From: Bacillota bacterium
Lineage (GTDB): Bacteria > Bacillota > Clostridia > Lachnospirales > Bianqueaceae
Reading direction: 5' to 3'
Assembly (NCBI GenBank): GCA_017441925.1
Contig: JAFRUE010000008.1
Span: forward strand, 62,001-126,000
Length of the DNA stretch: 64,000 nt
A program made the position numbers and the translations under genes. The notes under the pieces were generated by a model, which was not told the origin of the DNA, made no database searches, and saw nothing but the letters and a program-made list of their open reading frames with translations. Position 1 is the first letter of the stretch; the number at the start of each line of letters is the position of its first letter. Shown one piece after another: positions 52,364 through 59,149 of the stretch.

Positions 52364-53719
52364 TCACAGCTTCAGCAGCGAGCTCGCAATCTCGAAATAT
52401 AGGAGCAGGGACAGCGCGTCAACGATGGTCGTGATGAACGGGCTCGCCATGACGGCCGGGTCGAGTTTCAGCTTCTTCGCGAACATCGGAAGCGAGCAGC
52501 CGACGAGCTTGGCCAGCACGACGACGATGACGAGCGTCAGGCAAATGACCAGAGCAACCGGCAGTTCGATGCGGTTAAAGAGCAGCAGCCGCAGGAAATT
52601 GGCGGCAGCCAGTACAACGCCGCAGAGGATGCCGACGCGGAACTCTTTCCAGATAACACGCGGCAGATCTTTGAACTCGATCTCGTTCAGGGACAGTCCA
52701 CGGATGATCGTAACGGAAGCCTGACTGCCGGAATTACCGCCTGTATCCATCAGCATGGGGATGAAAGCGGTCAGGACGACCTGCGCCGCGAGGGCCTTCT
52801 CAAAGGATGTAATGATCATGCCGGTGAAAGTCGCCGAGATCATCAGGATCAGCAGCCACGGGATCCTCTGCTTGAACGTCGCGAAAATACCGGTCTTCAG
52901 GTACGGACGCTCGGACGGAAGGATAGCGGCCATCTTTTCAATATCCTCTGTCGTCTCTTCCTGCATGACGTCCATAGCATCGTCGACCGTGACGATACCG
53001 ACCATACGGCCTTCGGCGTCCACAACAGGGATCGCGAGGAAATTGTACTTGTTGAACATCAAAGCGACCTGCTCCTGGTCCGTCGTCGTCTGGACCGAGA
53101 TGACGTTCTCTTCCATGATGTCGGAGATCAGGACGTCAGGCTGAGCGAGGAGAAGCGAACGGGCGGATACGATACCGATCAGTTTCCTGTCGGTCGTGAG
53201 GACGTAACAGGTGTAGATCGTCTCTTTGTCGATGCCGTTCTTGCGGATCAGATCAAGAGACTGCGCGACGGTCAGGTGGGGACGCAGATAGACGTACTCT
53301 GTCGTCATGATGCTGCCGGCCGAATCCTCCGGATACTGCAGGATCTCATTGATCGTCTTGCGCAGCTCCGGCGTTGCCTGCTTCAGGATCCTCCGGACGA
53401 CTGTTGCCGGCATCTCCTCGACCAGATCAACGGCATCATCGACGTACAGTTCATTGACGACGTCGTTCAGCTCGCGGTCGCTGAAGCCGCGGATCAGGAT
53501 CTCCTGCGCGTCCTCGTCCATTTCGACAAAAGTCTCGGCGGCCAGTTCTTTCGGCAGCAGTCTGAAGAGAAGCGGAAGCGACTGTTCAGGCAGATCCAGG
53601 AATACCGCCGCGATATCCGACGGGTTCAGCGTAGTCAGTAAATCCCTTAAGGACGCGTATTTTTTCGCGTTCAGCAGGTTTTCGATCATTTCATAAACAG
53701 GTGTTTTTACTTCTGCCAT
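52364..53719 (-). CDS. mgtE: Magnesium transporter MgtE
   Basis: A 451-residue magnesium channel. The cytosolic N domain (about 10-130, LLRLLPKELAAETFVEMDEDAQ), two CBS domains (about 135-265, TTEYVYLRPHLTVAQSLDLI and VVDAEGRMVGIVTVDDAMDVM) gate the pore, and five helices (about 285-450) form it; the family signature GGNSGSQASVTIIRGL is intact, as is the Asp-containing pore end. The start ATG has AAGGAGGTGG upstream. It lies 37 bp after the acyltransferase-like gene on the same strand. Confidence 0.95.
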   Translation of the reverse strand: MAEVKTPVYEMIENLLNAKKYASLRDLLTTLNPSDIAAVFLDLPEQSLPLLFRLLPKELAAETFVEMDEDAQEILIRGFSDRELNDVVNELYVDDAVDLVEEMPATVVRRILKQATPELRKTINEILQYPEDSAGSIMTTEYVYLRPHLTVAQSLDLIRKNGIDKETIYTCYVLTTDRKLIGIVSARSLLLAQPDVLISDIMEENVISVQTTTDQEQVALMFNKYNFLAIPVVDAEGRMVGIVTVDDAMDVMQEETTEDIEKMAAILPSERPYLKTGIFATFKQRIPWLLILMISATFTGMIITSFEKALAAQVVLTAFIPMLMDTGGNSGSQASVTIIRGLSLNEIEFKDLPRVIWKEFRVGILCGVVLAAANFLRLLLFNRIELPVALVICLTLVIVVVLAKLVGCSLPMFAKKLKLDPAVMASPFITTIVDALSLLLYFEIASSLLKL

Positions 53720-53756
53720 ATGGCCACCTCCTTACGAGTATATCTGTAGGTCAGAT

Positions 53757-54614
53757 TCAGAGATTGATATCAGGAACTTTCGCTTCCAAAGCCTCCTCCA
53801 GCTGGGAAGGATCGTTCAGATACTTACGGAACAGGCGCAGGGACTTTGCAAAATACAGTCCATCGCAGAAGCGCTCGTCCGCGACAAGGCCGAATCCCAT
53901 CGACTTGACAGGGACCAGTTCGCCGTTACGATAGACGGGAACCGTCTTCTCCTTGCCCATCGCGAGGAAAAGGCCGGTCGTTCCGAAATTATAGACGTGA
54001 TGATAGATGTGGTTGATCCCGAGGGACTTCAGATTGGTCAGGAAGAACGACGTGTGGAAGGGGCTTGCCTCCATGATGAAATGCGGCAGCATATTGTGTT
54101 TATCGGTCCACATCAGGAAATTGATCACAAGTTTGACTAAAAAGCTCGGAGTCTTCATGAGAAGATCAGCGACCTTGTCGGTCTCATTGGACTCCGTGTG
54201 GGAACGCTCTTTTTCAATACTGTCATTGATCGCTTTGACAATCTCCTTAAGGGTCTCTGTCCCCTCAAAGCAGAGCTTAAGCGTCGTCTCGACGTCCTCA
54301 TCCACGAGCCGCCGATGGATCGCGAAACTGACCCAGATCTTGTCGCGGGCATACAGCCTGCCGTTCATGACAAAACGGTTCAGCTTGGGCCGGGTCGCGA
54401 GGATCCGGATCATGGCCGCGATCACGATGTGCATATAGGACATGGGAAGTCCGTTTGCGCGCGACGCGCGGATATACTCATCCATCGCGGCGCAGTCAAA
54501 AGAATCCTCAAACATGACCATCGAGTCGCTTCGTTCTTTCATGATATACGGGATGATCCGGTCAAAAGGATTCAGTTTTTTCAGTAATCTACCATCTGGC
54601 CTCTTTCCGAACAT
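53757..54614 (-). CDS. Orphan 2-oxo-acid-dehydrogenase acyltransferase-like protein
   Basis: A 285-residue protein resembling only the catalytic domain of E2 acyltransferases and chloramphenicol acetyltransferase; there is no lipoyl or peripheral-subunit-binding domain. YMHIVIAAMIRILATRPKLNRFVMNGRLYARDKIWVSFA is the typical front half (residues about 60-100). The active-site signature DHRxxDG is present as DERFCDG (about residues 247-253), so the catalytic His is replaced by Glu. Activity as an acyltransferase is therefore doubtful. It shares a transcript with mgtE and is driven by a consensus promoter. Confidence 0.82.
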   Translation of the reverse strand: MFGKRPDGRLLKKLNPFDRIIPYIMKERSDSMVMFEDSFDCAAMDEYIRASRANGLPMSYMHIVIAAMIRILATRPKLNRFVMNGRLYARDKIWVSFAIHRRLVDEDVETTLKLCFEGTETLKEIVKAINDSIEKERSHTESNETDKVADLLMKTPSFLVKLVINFLMWTDKHNMLPHFIMEASPFHTSFFLTNLKSLGINHIYHHVYNFGTTGLFLAMGKEKTVPVYRNGELVPVKSMGFGLVADERFCDGLYFAKSLRLFRKYLNDPSQLEEALEAKVPDINL

Positions 54615-54656
54615 AACGGCAGCCCTCCCGTTTCGCGTATTCGCATAAGTGTATAA

Positions 54657-54685
54657 AGTATATCACTGCACGGCCGGCTTGTCAA
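54657..54685 (-). promoter_or_regulatory. Promoter of the acyltransferase-mgtE unit
   Basis: Minus strand TTGACA (54685-54680), 17-bp spacer, TATACT (54662-54657), about 43 bp before the start codon. Confidence 0.82.
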
Positions 54686-54698
54686 CCCTGCAAACGGC

Positions 54699-54727
54699 TT
54701 GACAATTGTCTCTGAGGCCTGTATAAT
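54699..54727 (+). promoter_or_regulatory. Consensus promoter of the sialidase-like operon
   Basis: Perfect TTGACA (54699-54704), 17-bp spacer, perfect TATAAT (54722-54727). It stands back to back with the minus-strand promoter; the two -35 boxes form an inverted repeat (TTGTCAA at 54679 and TTGACAA at 54699). Confidence 0.9.
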
Positions 54728-54764
54728 CGTTATATCTTGAAAGGAAACGGAGGCTTGACGCGGG

Positions 54765-54920
54765 ATGAGAAAAGAAAAAGTCCGCAAATTTCTGATGGAG
54801 CTCGTGCTGTGCCTGGCACTTGCCGCCCTGGCCGTCGTTGTCGCGTATTTCGGTTACACGCTTCTCTTCGGAGAGACCGGTGCTCATCTGGCAGAACTGA
54901 TCAACGGTTTACTCCCATGA
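54765..54920 (+). CDS. Small single-helix membrane protein
   Basis: A 51-residue protein: basic start MRKEKVRKF, one hydrophobic stretch (LVLCLALAALAVVVAYFGYTLLF, about residues 13-35) and a short acidic tail. GGAGG lies 11 bp upstream. Its stop overlaps the start of the sialidase-like gene (ATGA), so it is translated and coupled to it. Function unknown; it may anchor or assist the enzymes encoded next to it. Confidence 0.72.
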   Translation: MRKEKVRKFLMELVLCLALAALAVVVAYFGYTLLFGETGAHLAELINGLLP

Positions 54921-55903
54921 AGTATTATATAGCAGCGCATCAGCACATTTATCCGCCGGAAGAGCTGTACCTCGAGGCTCACGCGTCCACGATCGAATCG
55001 CTTTCGGACGGGACGCTCGTGGCGGCGTGGTTCGGCGGCACCAAGGAAGGCAATGACGATGTGGCGATCTGGTGCAGCCGTTATGTGAACGGCCGCTGGG
55101 AGCCACAGCGTAAGATAGCGGACGCCGAAGGAGTCCCCTGCTGGAATCCGGTCTTATTTGATGCCGGTGACCGGCTTGTTTTGTATTATAAGGCCGGCAA
55201 ACCGATCCCGCGCTGGCAGACATTTTACGCGGAATCGAGGGACGGCGGGCTGACCTGGAGCAGGGGCAGAGAGCTCGTTCCAGACGATATCGGCGGACGG
55301 GGCCCGGTCAAGAATAAATGCATCCGCCTGTCGGACGGGGCGATCCTCGCGCCGGCATCGATCGAGACCGAGACAAGCTGGGATTGTTTCGCCGACCGGT
55401 CCGAAGACAACGGCCGTACCTGGACACGCAGTCCATTTGTTCCGCTCGATCACAGCAAACTGCAGGGGAAAGGCATCATCCAGCCGACGCTCTGGGAGAA
55501 TGACGCGCATCTCGTACACATGTATACACGGAGCACCGAGGGACGGATCTACCACGCCGTATCGGGCGATATGGGACGGACTTTCGGTCCGGCAGCGCCG
55601 ATCGCGCTCCCCAATAATAACAGCGGTATCGATCTGACGAGGCTTGACGACGGCAGGCTCCTGCTCGTGTACAATCCTGTCCCGGGCAACTGGGCCGTGC
55701 GGACACCGATCTGTTTTACCGTTTCGTCCGATAACGGCAAGACCTGGGAGAAGGATCAGTATCTGGACCATTATCCGGCCGAGGAGAAACAGCGGGATTC
55801 GACTTTTGCCTATCCGGCGGTCATCGCGAGAGACAAGAACGTTTATATTACCTATACGTGGAAAAGGCAGACGATCTCGTTCTGGCATCTGGTGATGCTA
55901 TGA
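54917..55903 (+). CDS. Sialidase-family (BNR repeat) protein, cytoplasmic
   Basis: A 328-residue six-bladed propeller protein starting at ATG 54917. Three Asp-box motifs (SRDGGLTW, SEDNGRTW, SSDNGKTW) and ASTIESLSDGTLVAAWFGGTKEG near the start identify the neuraminidase/sialidase-like BNR family. No signal peptide is present. Many clostridial relatives of this length are intracellular enzymes or proteins of unproved activity; removal of sialic acid or of a related sugar is possible. It is coupled by ATGA overlaps to the genes on both sides. Confidence 0.85.
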   Translation: MKYYIAAHQHIYPPEELYLEAHASTIESLSDGTLVAAWFGGTKEGNDDVAIWCSRYVNGRWEPQRKIADAEGVPCWNPVLFDAGDRLVLYYKAGKPIPRWQTFYAESRDGGLTWSRGRELVPDDIGGRGPVKNKCIRLSDGAILAPASIETETSWDCFADRSEDNGRTWTRSPFVPLDHSKLQGKGIIQPTLWENDAHLVHMYTRSTEGRIYHAVSGDMGRTFGPAAPIALPNNNSGIDLTRLDDGRLLLVYNPVPGNWAVRTPICFTVSSDNGKTWEKDQYLDHYPAEEKQRDSTFAYPAVIARDKNVYITYTWKRQTISFWHLVML

Positions 55904-56742
55904 TCGGGGGAATACTGCACAGAGCTCTGAGCGACGTCCTCGCGCTCTGGAATCGCACGCCGTGGGCCAGGGAACTGCGGACGAGCCGCTACAAGATCAC
56001 TTCAGCCCGCATACCGGAGGCTTTTGACGGATACAGGATCGTGCAGATCACGGACCTGCATGGGAGAATGTTCGGAGAGGGGCAGGCCGATCTTGCCGAT
56101 TGTGTCCGGGAGCTGCGCCCTGATCTGATCCTGATCACGGGCGACATGACCACCGACAGATATGACGGGGAGCAGCGGGAAGCCGTCCGTTCGCTTTACA
56201 CCGCTATGAGCGGGATCGCGCCGTCATACGCGATTCTGGGGAATCACGAGATTGTGTCGACGCGGTTCATGACCGTTCTTAAGGATATCGAGAACAGTCC
56301 GGTATGGCTCTTGCGGGGCGAATCCGTTCAGATCGAAAGGGGCGGTTCCGCGATCCGGCTGGCAGGTATGGACAGCGGGCCCGCAACCGGCATGAGACGG
56401 ACGGCAGGTGATCTTGATTATGTAGAGAAGCGCCTGCGGGACTACCTGCCGCGCACAGAGCAATATACGATCCTGATGAACCATAAGCCGGAAGCATTGC
56501 CGTACTGCGCGCGCTGCGGAGTGGATCTCGTCTTCAGCGGACATGCGCATGGAGGGCTGATCCGTCTTGGCGGCGGCAGATCGCTGATCGCACCGGATCA
56601 GGGATTTTTCCCGAAATACAGCAAAGGACTGTACCGGGAGGGACACACGGTGGAGGTCGTCGGGACAGGACTTGGAGGCCCGAGGATCGCGATCCGGCCG
56701 GAGGTCGTTCTGGTGGAGCTTCACAGCCGGTCCGGCAGATAA
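55900..56742 (+). CDS. Calcineurin-like metallophosphoesterase
   Basis: A 280-residue YkuE-like phosphoesterase starting at ATG 55900, overlapping the sialidase stop (ATGA). All metal-binding motifs are present in order: ITDLHG, ITGDMTTD, LGNHE, LMNHKPE and FSGHAHGG. There is no clear signal peptide; the first 40 residues could be peripheral to the membrane. Substrates of relatives are phospholipid- or nucleotide-type diphosphates. Its tight coupling to a sialidase-like gene and a membrane peptide suggests a shared envelope or sugar-nucleotide role, which is inference. Confidence 0.88.
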   Translation: MIGGILHRALSDVLALWNRTPWARELRTSRYKITSARIPEAFDGYRIVQITDLHGRMFGEGQADLADCVRELRPDLILITGDMTTDRYDGEQREAVRSLYTAMSGIAPSYAILGNHEIVSTRFMTVLKDIENSPVWLLRGESVQIERGGSAIRLAGMDSGPATGMRRTAGDLDYVEKRLRDYLPRTEQYTILMNHKPEALPYCARCGVDLVFSGHAHGGLIRLGGGRSLIAPDQGFFPKYSKGLYREGHTVEVVGTGLGGPRIAIRPEVVLVELHSRSGR

Positions 56743-56809
56743 CTGGTCAGCCTTCTGACCGACAGCATGGCTGCCTGCTCACAGCCTGCCCGAAAAAGTA
56801 AATTCACGC

Positions 56810-56860
56810 TTGTCAAAACACCGTTTCTATGATAAGATGAAATCAACGAAACGGTGTTTT
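56810..56860 (+). promoter_or_regulatory. Promoter of pfp inside an inverted repeat
   Basis: TTGTCA (56810-56815), 17-bp spacer, TAAGAT (56833-56838). A perfect 13-bp inverted repeat (AAAACACCGTTTC at 56815-56827 with GAAACGGTGTTTT at 56848-56860) brackets the -10 box. It could be an operator, or an intrinsic terminator for the upstream operon since more T residues follow. Confidence 0.65.
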
Positions 56861-56892
56861 TGTTATTGTAATTTAATACGGAGGGGATTTAT

Positions 56893-58152
56893 ATGATCGG
56901 TAATGTGATCGTCGGTCAGTCAGGCGGCCCTACAGCCGTTATGAATTCAAGTCTTGTCGGCGTTTATAAGACAGCGCATGATCTCGGCCACGGCAGTGAA
57001 GTCTACGGCATGATGAACGGTATCAGCGGTCTGCTGAAGGAGAATATCGTGGATCTGTCAGAGCATGTCCGGGATGACCTGGATATCGAGCTCTTCAAGC
57101 GGACGCCGTCCGCGTATCTCGGCTCCTGCCGCTACAAGCTGCCGGAGATCGGAGAGAACGACGCGATATACAATCAGATTTTCGGAATCCTATACAAATA
57201 TAATATCCGCAATTTCTTTTATATCGGCGGGAACGATTCGATGGATACCGTCTACAAGCTCTCACAGTACGCGCAGAAGATCGGAGCGCCGATCTCCTTT
57301 ATCGGCGTACCCAAGACGACGGACAACGATCTGATGGTGACGGATCACGCGCCCGGTTACGGCAGCGCGGCCAAGTATATCGGAACCATTACAAAAGAAA
57401 TCATCAAGGACGGATACGTCTATGATTCCGGCATGGTCACGGTCATGGAGGTCCGTGGCCGCGGCAGCGGATGGCTTGCCGGTGCGGCTGCTCTCGCTAA
57501 GGGCGAGGACTGTGAAGGCCCGGATCTGATCTATCTGCCGGAGATGCCGATGGATATCGATGATTTCCTGGATCGGATCGGCCAGCTCCGCAAGGAGAAG
57601 AAGGCAGTGCTTGCGGTTGTCGCGGACGGTGTTAAGCTGCCGGACGGCCGGTATGTATGCGAACTCGCGAAACCGACGCTTTTCTATGACGCGTTCGGCA
57701 ATCCGTCGCTGTCCGGTACCGCGCAGTATCTGGTCGACCGCATCATCGAGAAATACGGCTGCGAAGCGCGCGCGATCGGTTTTAACGGCATGCAGCGCTG
57801 CGCGTCCCATATTGTATCCCGCGTGGATATGACGGAAGCGTTCCAGGTCGGCGGAGCCGCTGTACGTGCGGCTTTTGATGGCGAGACCGGCAAGATGGTC
57901 ACTCTCGAGCGCCTGCTGCAGGATCCGTATCAGTGCGCGACCGGACTCTGCGATCTGCGCGATGTTGCCTGTCAGTCACGTCAGATCCCTCAGGATTGGA
58001 TCGATCCTTACAATATGTATGTGGATCCGGAGTTCCTGCGTTATGTACGCCCGCTGATCCAGGCGGACCTCCCGCCGATCATGGTCGACGGACTCCCGCG
58101 GCATGCTTTCTTCCGGGAGAAGGAGCAGGGCTGGAATCCGATGATGCTGTAA
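56893..58152 (+). CDS. pfp: Pyrophosphate-dependent 6-phosphofructokinase
   Basis: A 419-residue glycolytic enzyme with GAGGGG upstream. GQSGGPTAVMNSSL binds the phosphate donor, YIGGNDSMDT has Asn-Asp where ATP enzymes have GGDGS, and PKTTDNDL carries the Lys that marks pyrophosphate-dependent enzymes (ATP enzymes have PGTIDND). EVRGRGSGWLAGAAAL is the fructose-6-phosphate site. It is a group of the PFK family common in Clostridia and spirochaetes; it phosphorylates fructose-6-phosphate with PPi and is reversible. A strong hairpin follows. Confidence 0.93.
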   Translation: MIGNVIVGQSGGPTAVMNSSLVGVYKTAHDLGHGSEVYGMMNGISGLLKENIVDLSEHVRDDLDIELFKRTPSAYLGSCRYKLPEIGENDAIYNQIFGILYKYNIRNFFYIGGNDSMDTVYKLSQYAQKIGAPISFIGVPKTTDNDLMVTDHAPGYGSAAKYIGTITKEIIKDGYVYDSGMVTVMEVRGRGSGWLAGAAALAKGEDCEGPDLIYLPEMPMDIDDFLDRIGQLRKEKKAVLAVVADGVKLPDGRYVCELAKPTLFYDAFGNPSLSGTAQYLVDRIIEKYGCEARAIGFNGMQRCASHIVSRVDMTEAFQVGGAAVRAAFDGETGKMVTLERLLQDPYQCATGLCDLRDVACQSRQIPQDWIDPYNMYVDPEFLRYVRPLIQADLPPIMVDGLPRHAFFREKEQGWNPMML

Positions 58153-58223
58153 GGCGTACGGCAGGATTTCATAAGACTATCGTAAATCTATATAACAGGA
58201 TATTCAGTTGCGCTTTATAGCAG

Positions 58224-58253
58224 AACCTCCGCCCATCGAAACGGGCGGAGGTT
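58224..58253 (+). terminator. Terminator of pfp
   Basis: AACCTCCGCCC (58224-58234) pairs perfectly with GGGCGGAGGTT (58243-58253), 8-nt loop, followed by TTCTT. Confidence 0.9.
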
Positions 58254-58256
58254 TTC

Positions 58257-58285
58257 TTGACAGGACCAAACCACAGAACTATACT
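58257..58285 (+). promoter_or_regulatory. Promoter of the small 91-residue protein gene
   Basis: TTGACA (58257-58262), 17-bp spacer, TATACT (58280-58285), starting directly after the pfp terminator. Confidence 0.85.
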
Positions 58286-58338
58286 TAAAATACAGAATCA
58301 GATGTTTACATAGATACAATCGAAAGGAGCGCTTACGA

Positions 58339-58614
58339 ATGAGATTCATCTACAGATATGTATTACTGGCCACAGCCGACGAGACGGAATACCAGAATAT
58401 ACTGGACGCGTTAAGGTCAGCAGGTATTCCATATAAAAACGAAATCGCCCATGAACGGTACGTTGCGCCGCATTCCGTTGTTGCTCCCGGAAGGCAGATT
58501 ATGGGAAGATCAACCAGTCCCATGCAGGATAAGGTCGGCAGCACAACAATATACAAGATCTATGTTAAACCGGTTGATAAAGAAAGAGCGGTTCGAGCGC
58601 TGAATGCGAAGTAA
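58339..58614 (+). CDS. Small cytosolic protein, DUF2007-like fold possible
   Basis: A 91-residue protein with AAAGGAG upstream and its own strong promoter. The pattern of a strand, a helix DETEYQNILDALRSAGIPY, a middle loop and a final strand and helix (IYKIYVKPVDKERAVRALN) resembles small ferredoxin-fold putative signalling proteins of the DUF2007 type; the match is by eye only. It is monocistronic. Function unknown. Confidence 0.72.
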   Translation: MRFIYRYVLLATADETEYQNILDALRSAGIPYKNEIAHERYVAPHSVVAPGRQIMGRSTSPMQDKVGSTTIYKIYVKPVDKERAVRALNAK

Positions 58615-58667
58615 AGCGCAGGGTCCGGGTTCCGTATTGGCATGGCAGATCGGCATAGTCATAGAAT

Positions 58668-58688
58668 AGCGGGAGATCCTCCGCTTTT
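58668..58688 (+). terminator. Short hairpin terminator after the small protein gene
   Basis: AGCGG-G-AG pairs with CTCCGCT with a one-base bulge and a 3-nt loop, followed by TTTTAT. Confidence 0.55.
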
Positions 58689-58709
58689 ATAAAAAAATGA
58701 AAATAACTA

Positions 58710-58764
58710 TTGACAACGAAAGTCTATTGGAGTAGACTACAGTTAAAGTCTATCAGAATAGTCC
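58710..58764 (+). promoter_or_regulatory. BlaI-type promoter with two 18-bp operators (locus 2)
   Basis: TTGACA (58710-58715), 17-bp spacer, TAGACT (58733-58738). Operator O1 is the perfect dyad AGTCTA-N6-TAGACT (58721-58738) and O2 is AGTCTA-N6-TAGTCC (58747-58764). O1 begins 11 bp after the start of the -35 box and O2 begins 26 bp after O1, exactly as at 28168-28222. Confidence 0.85.
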
Positions 58765-58784
58765 GATGAAAGGATAAGTTGAAA

Positions 58785-59147
58785 ATGAATGTAGAACTTG
58801 GCGCAGTACAGGAACGTTTTGCGGATATCGTTTGGGCCCATGAGCCGATCGAATCCGGAGAACTTGTTAAGATTTGTGAAAAGGAACTGAACTGGAAGAA
58901 ATCGACGACCTATACCGTCCTTCACAAGCTTTGCGATAAGAAATTGCTCCAGAATCAGAAAGGGACAGTAACCTCGCTGATTTCACGTGAGGATTTCTAT
59001 GCATCCAAGAGTGCACAGATCATTGCGGAATCGTATCAGGGTTCGCTGCCATCCTTTATAGCAGCCTTTGTCTCTCAGCAAAAACTATCTGCAAAGGAGG
59101 CAGAGGAGATCCGGAAACTGATCGGCTCCTATGAGAAAGAGAGCTAA
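58785..59147 (+). CDS. BlaI/MecI/CopY-family repressor (locus 2)
   Basis: A 120-residue repressor starting at ATG 58785 (AAAGGA 10 bp upstream; a TTG two codons earlier is possible). Helix-turn-helix with SGELVKICEKELNWKKSTTYTVLHKL and C-terminal GSLPSFIAAF dimer region. The recognition helix KKSTTYTVL is identical to that of the 28241 paralogue, consistent with their near-identical operators, so the two repressors may bind each other's sites. The gene ends two bases before the BlaR1-like gene. Confidence 0.93.
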   Translation: MNVELGAVQERFADIVWAHEPIESGELVKICEKELNWKKSTTYTVLHKLCDKKLLQNQKGTVTSLISREDFYASKSAQIIAESYQGSLPSFIAAFVSQQKLSAKEAEEIRKLIGSYEKES

Positions 59148-59149
59148 GC

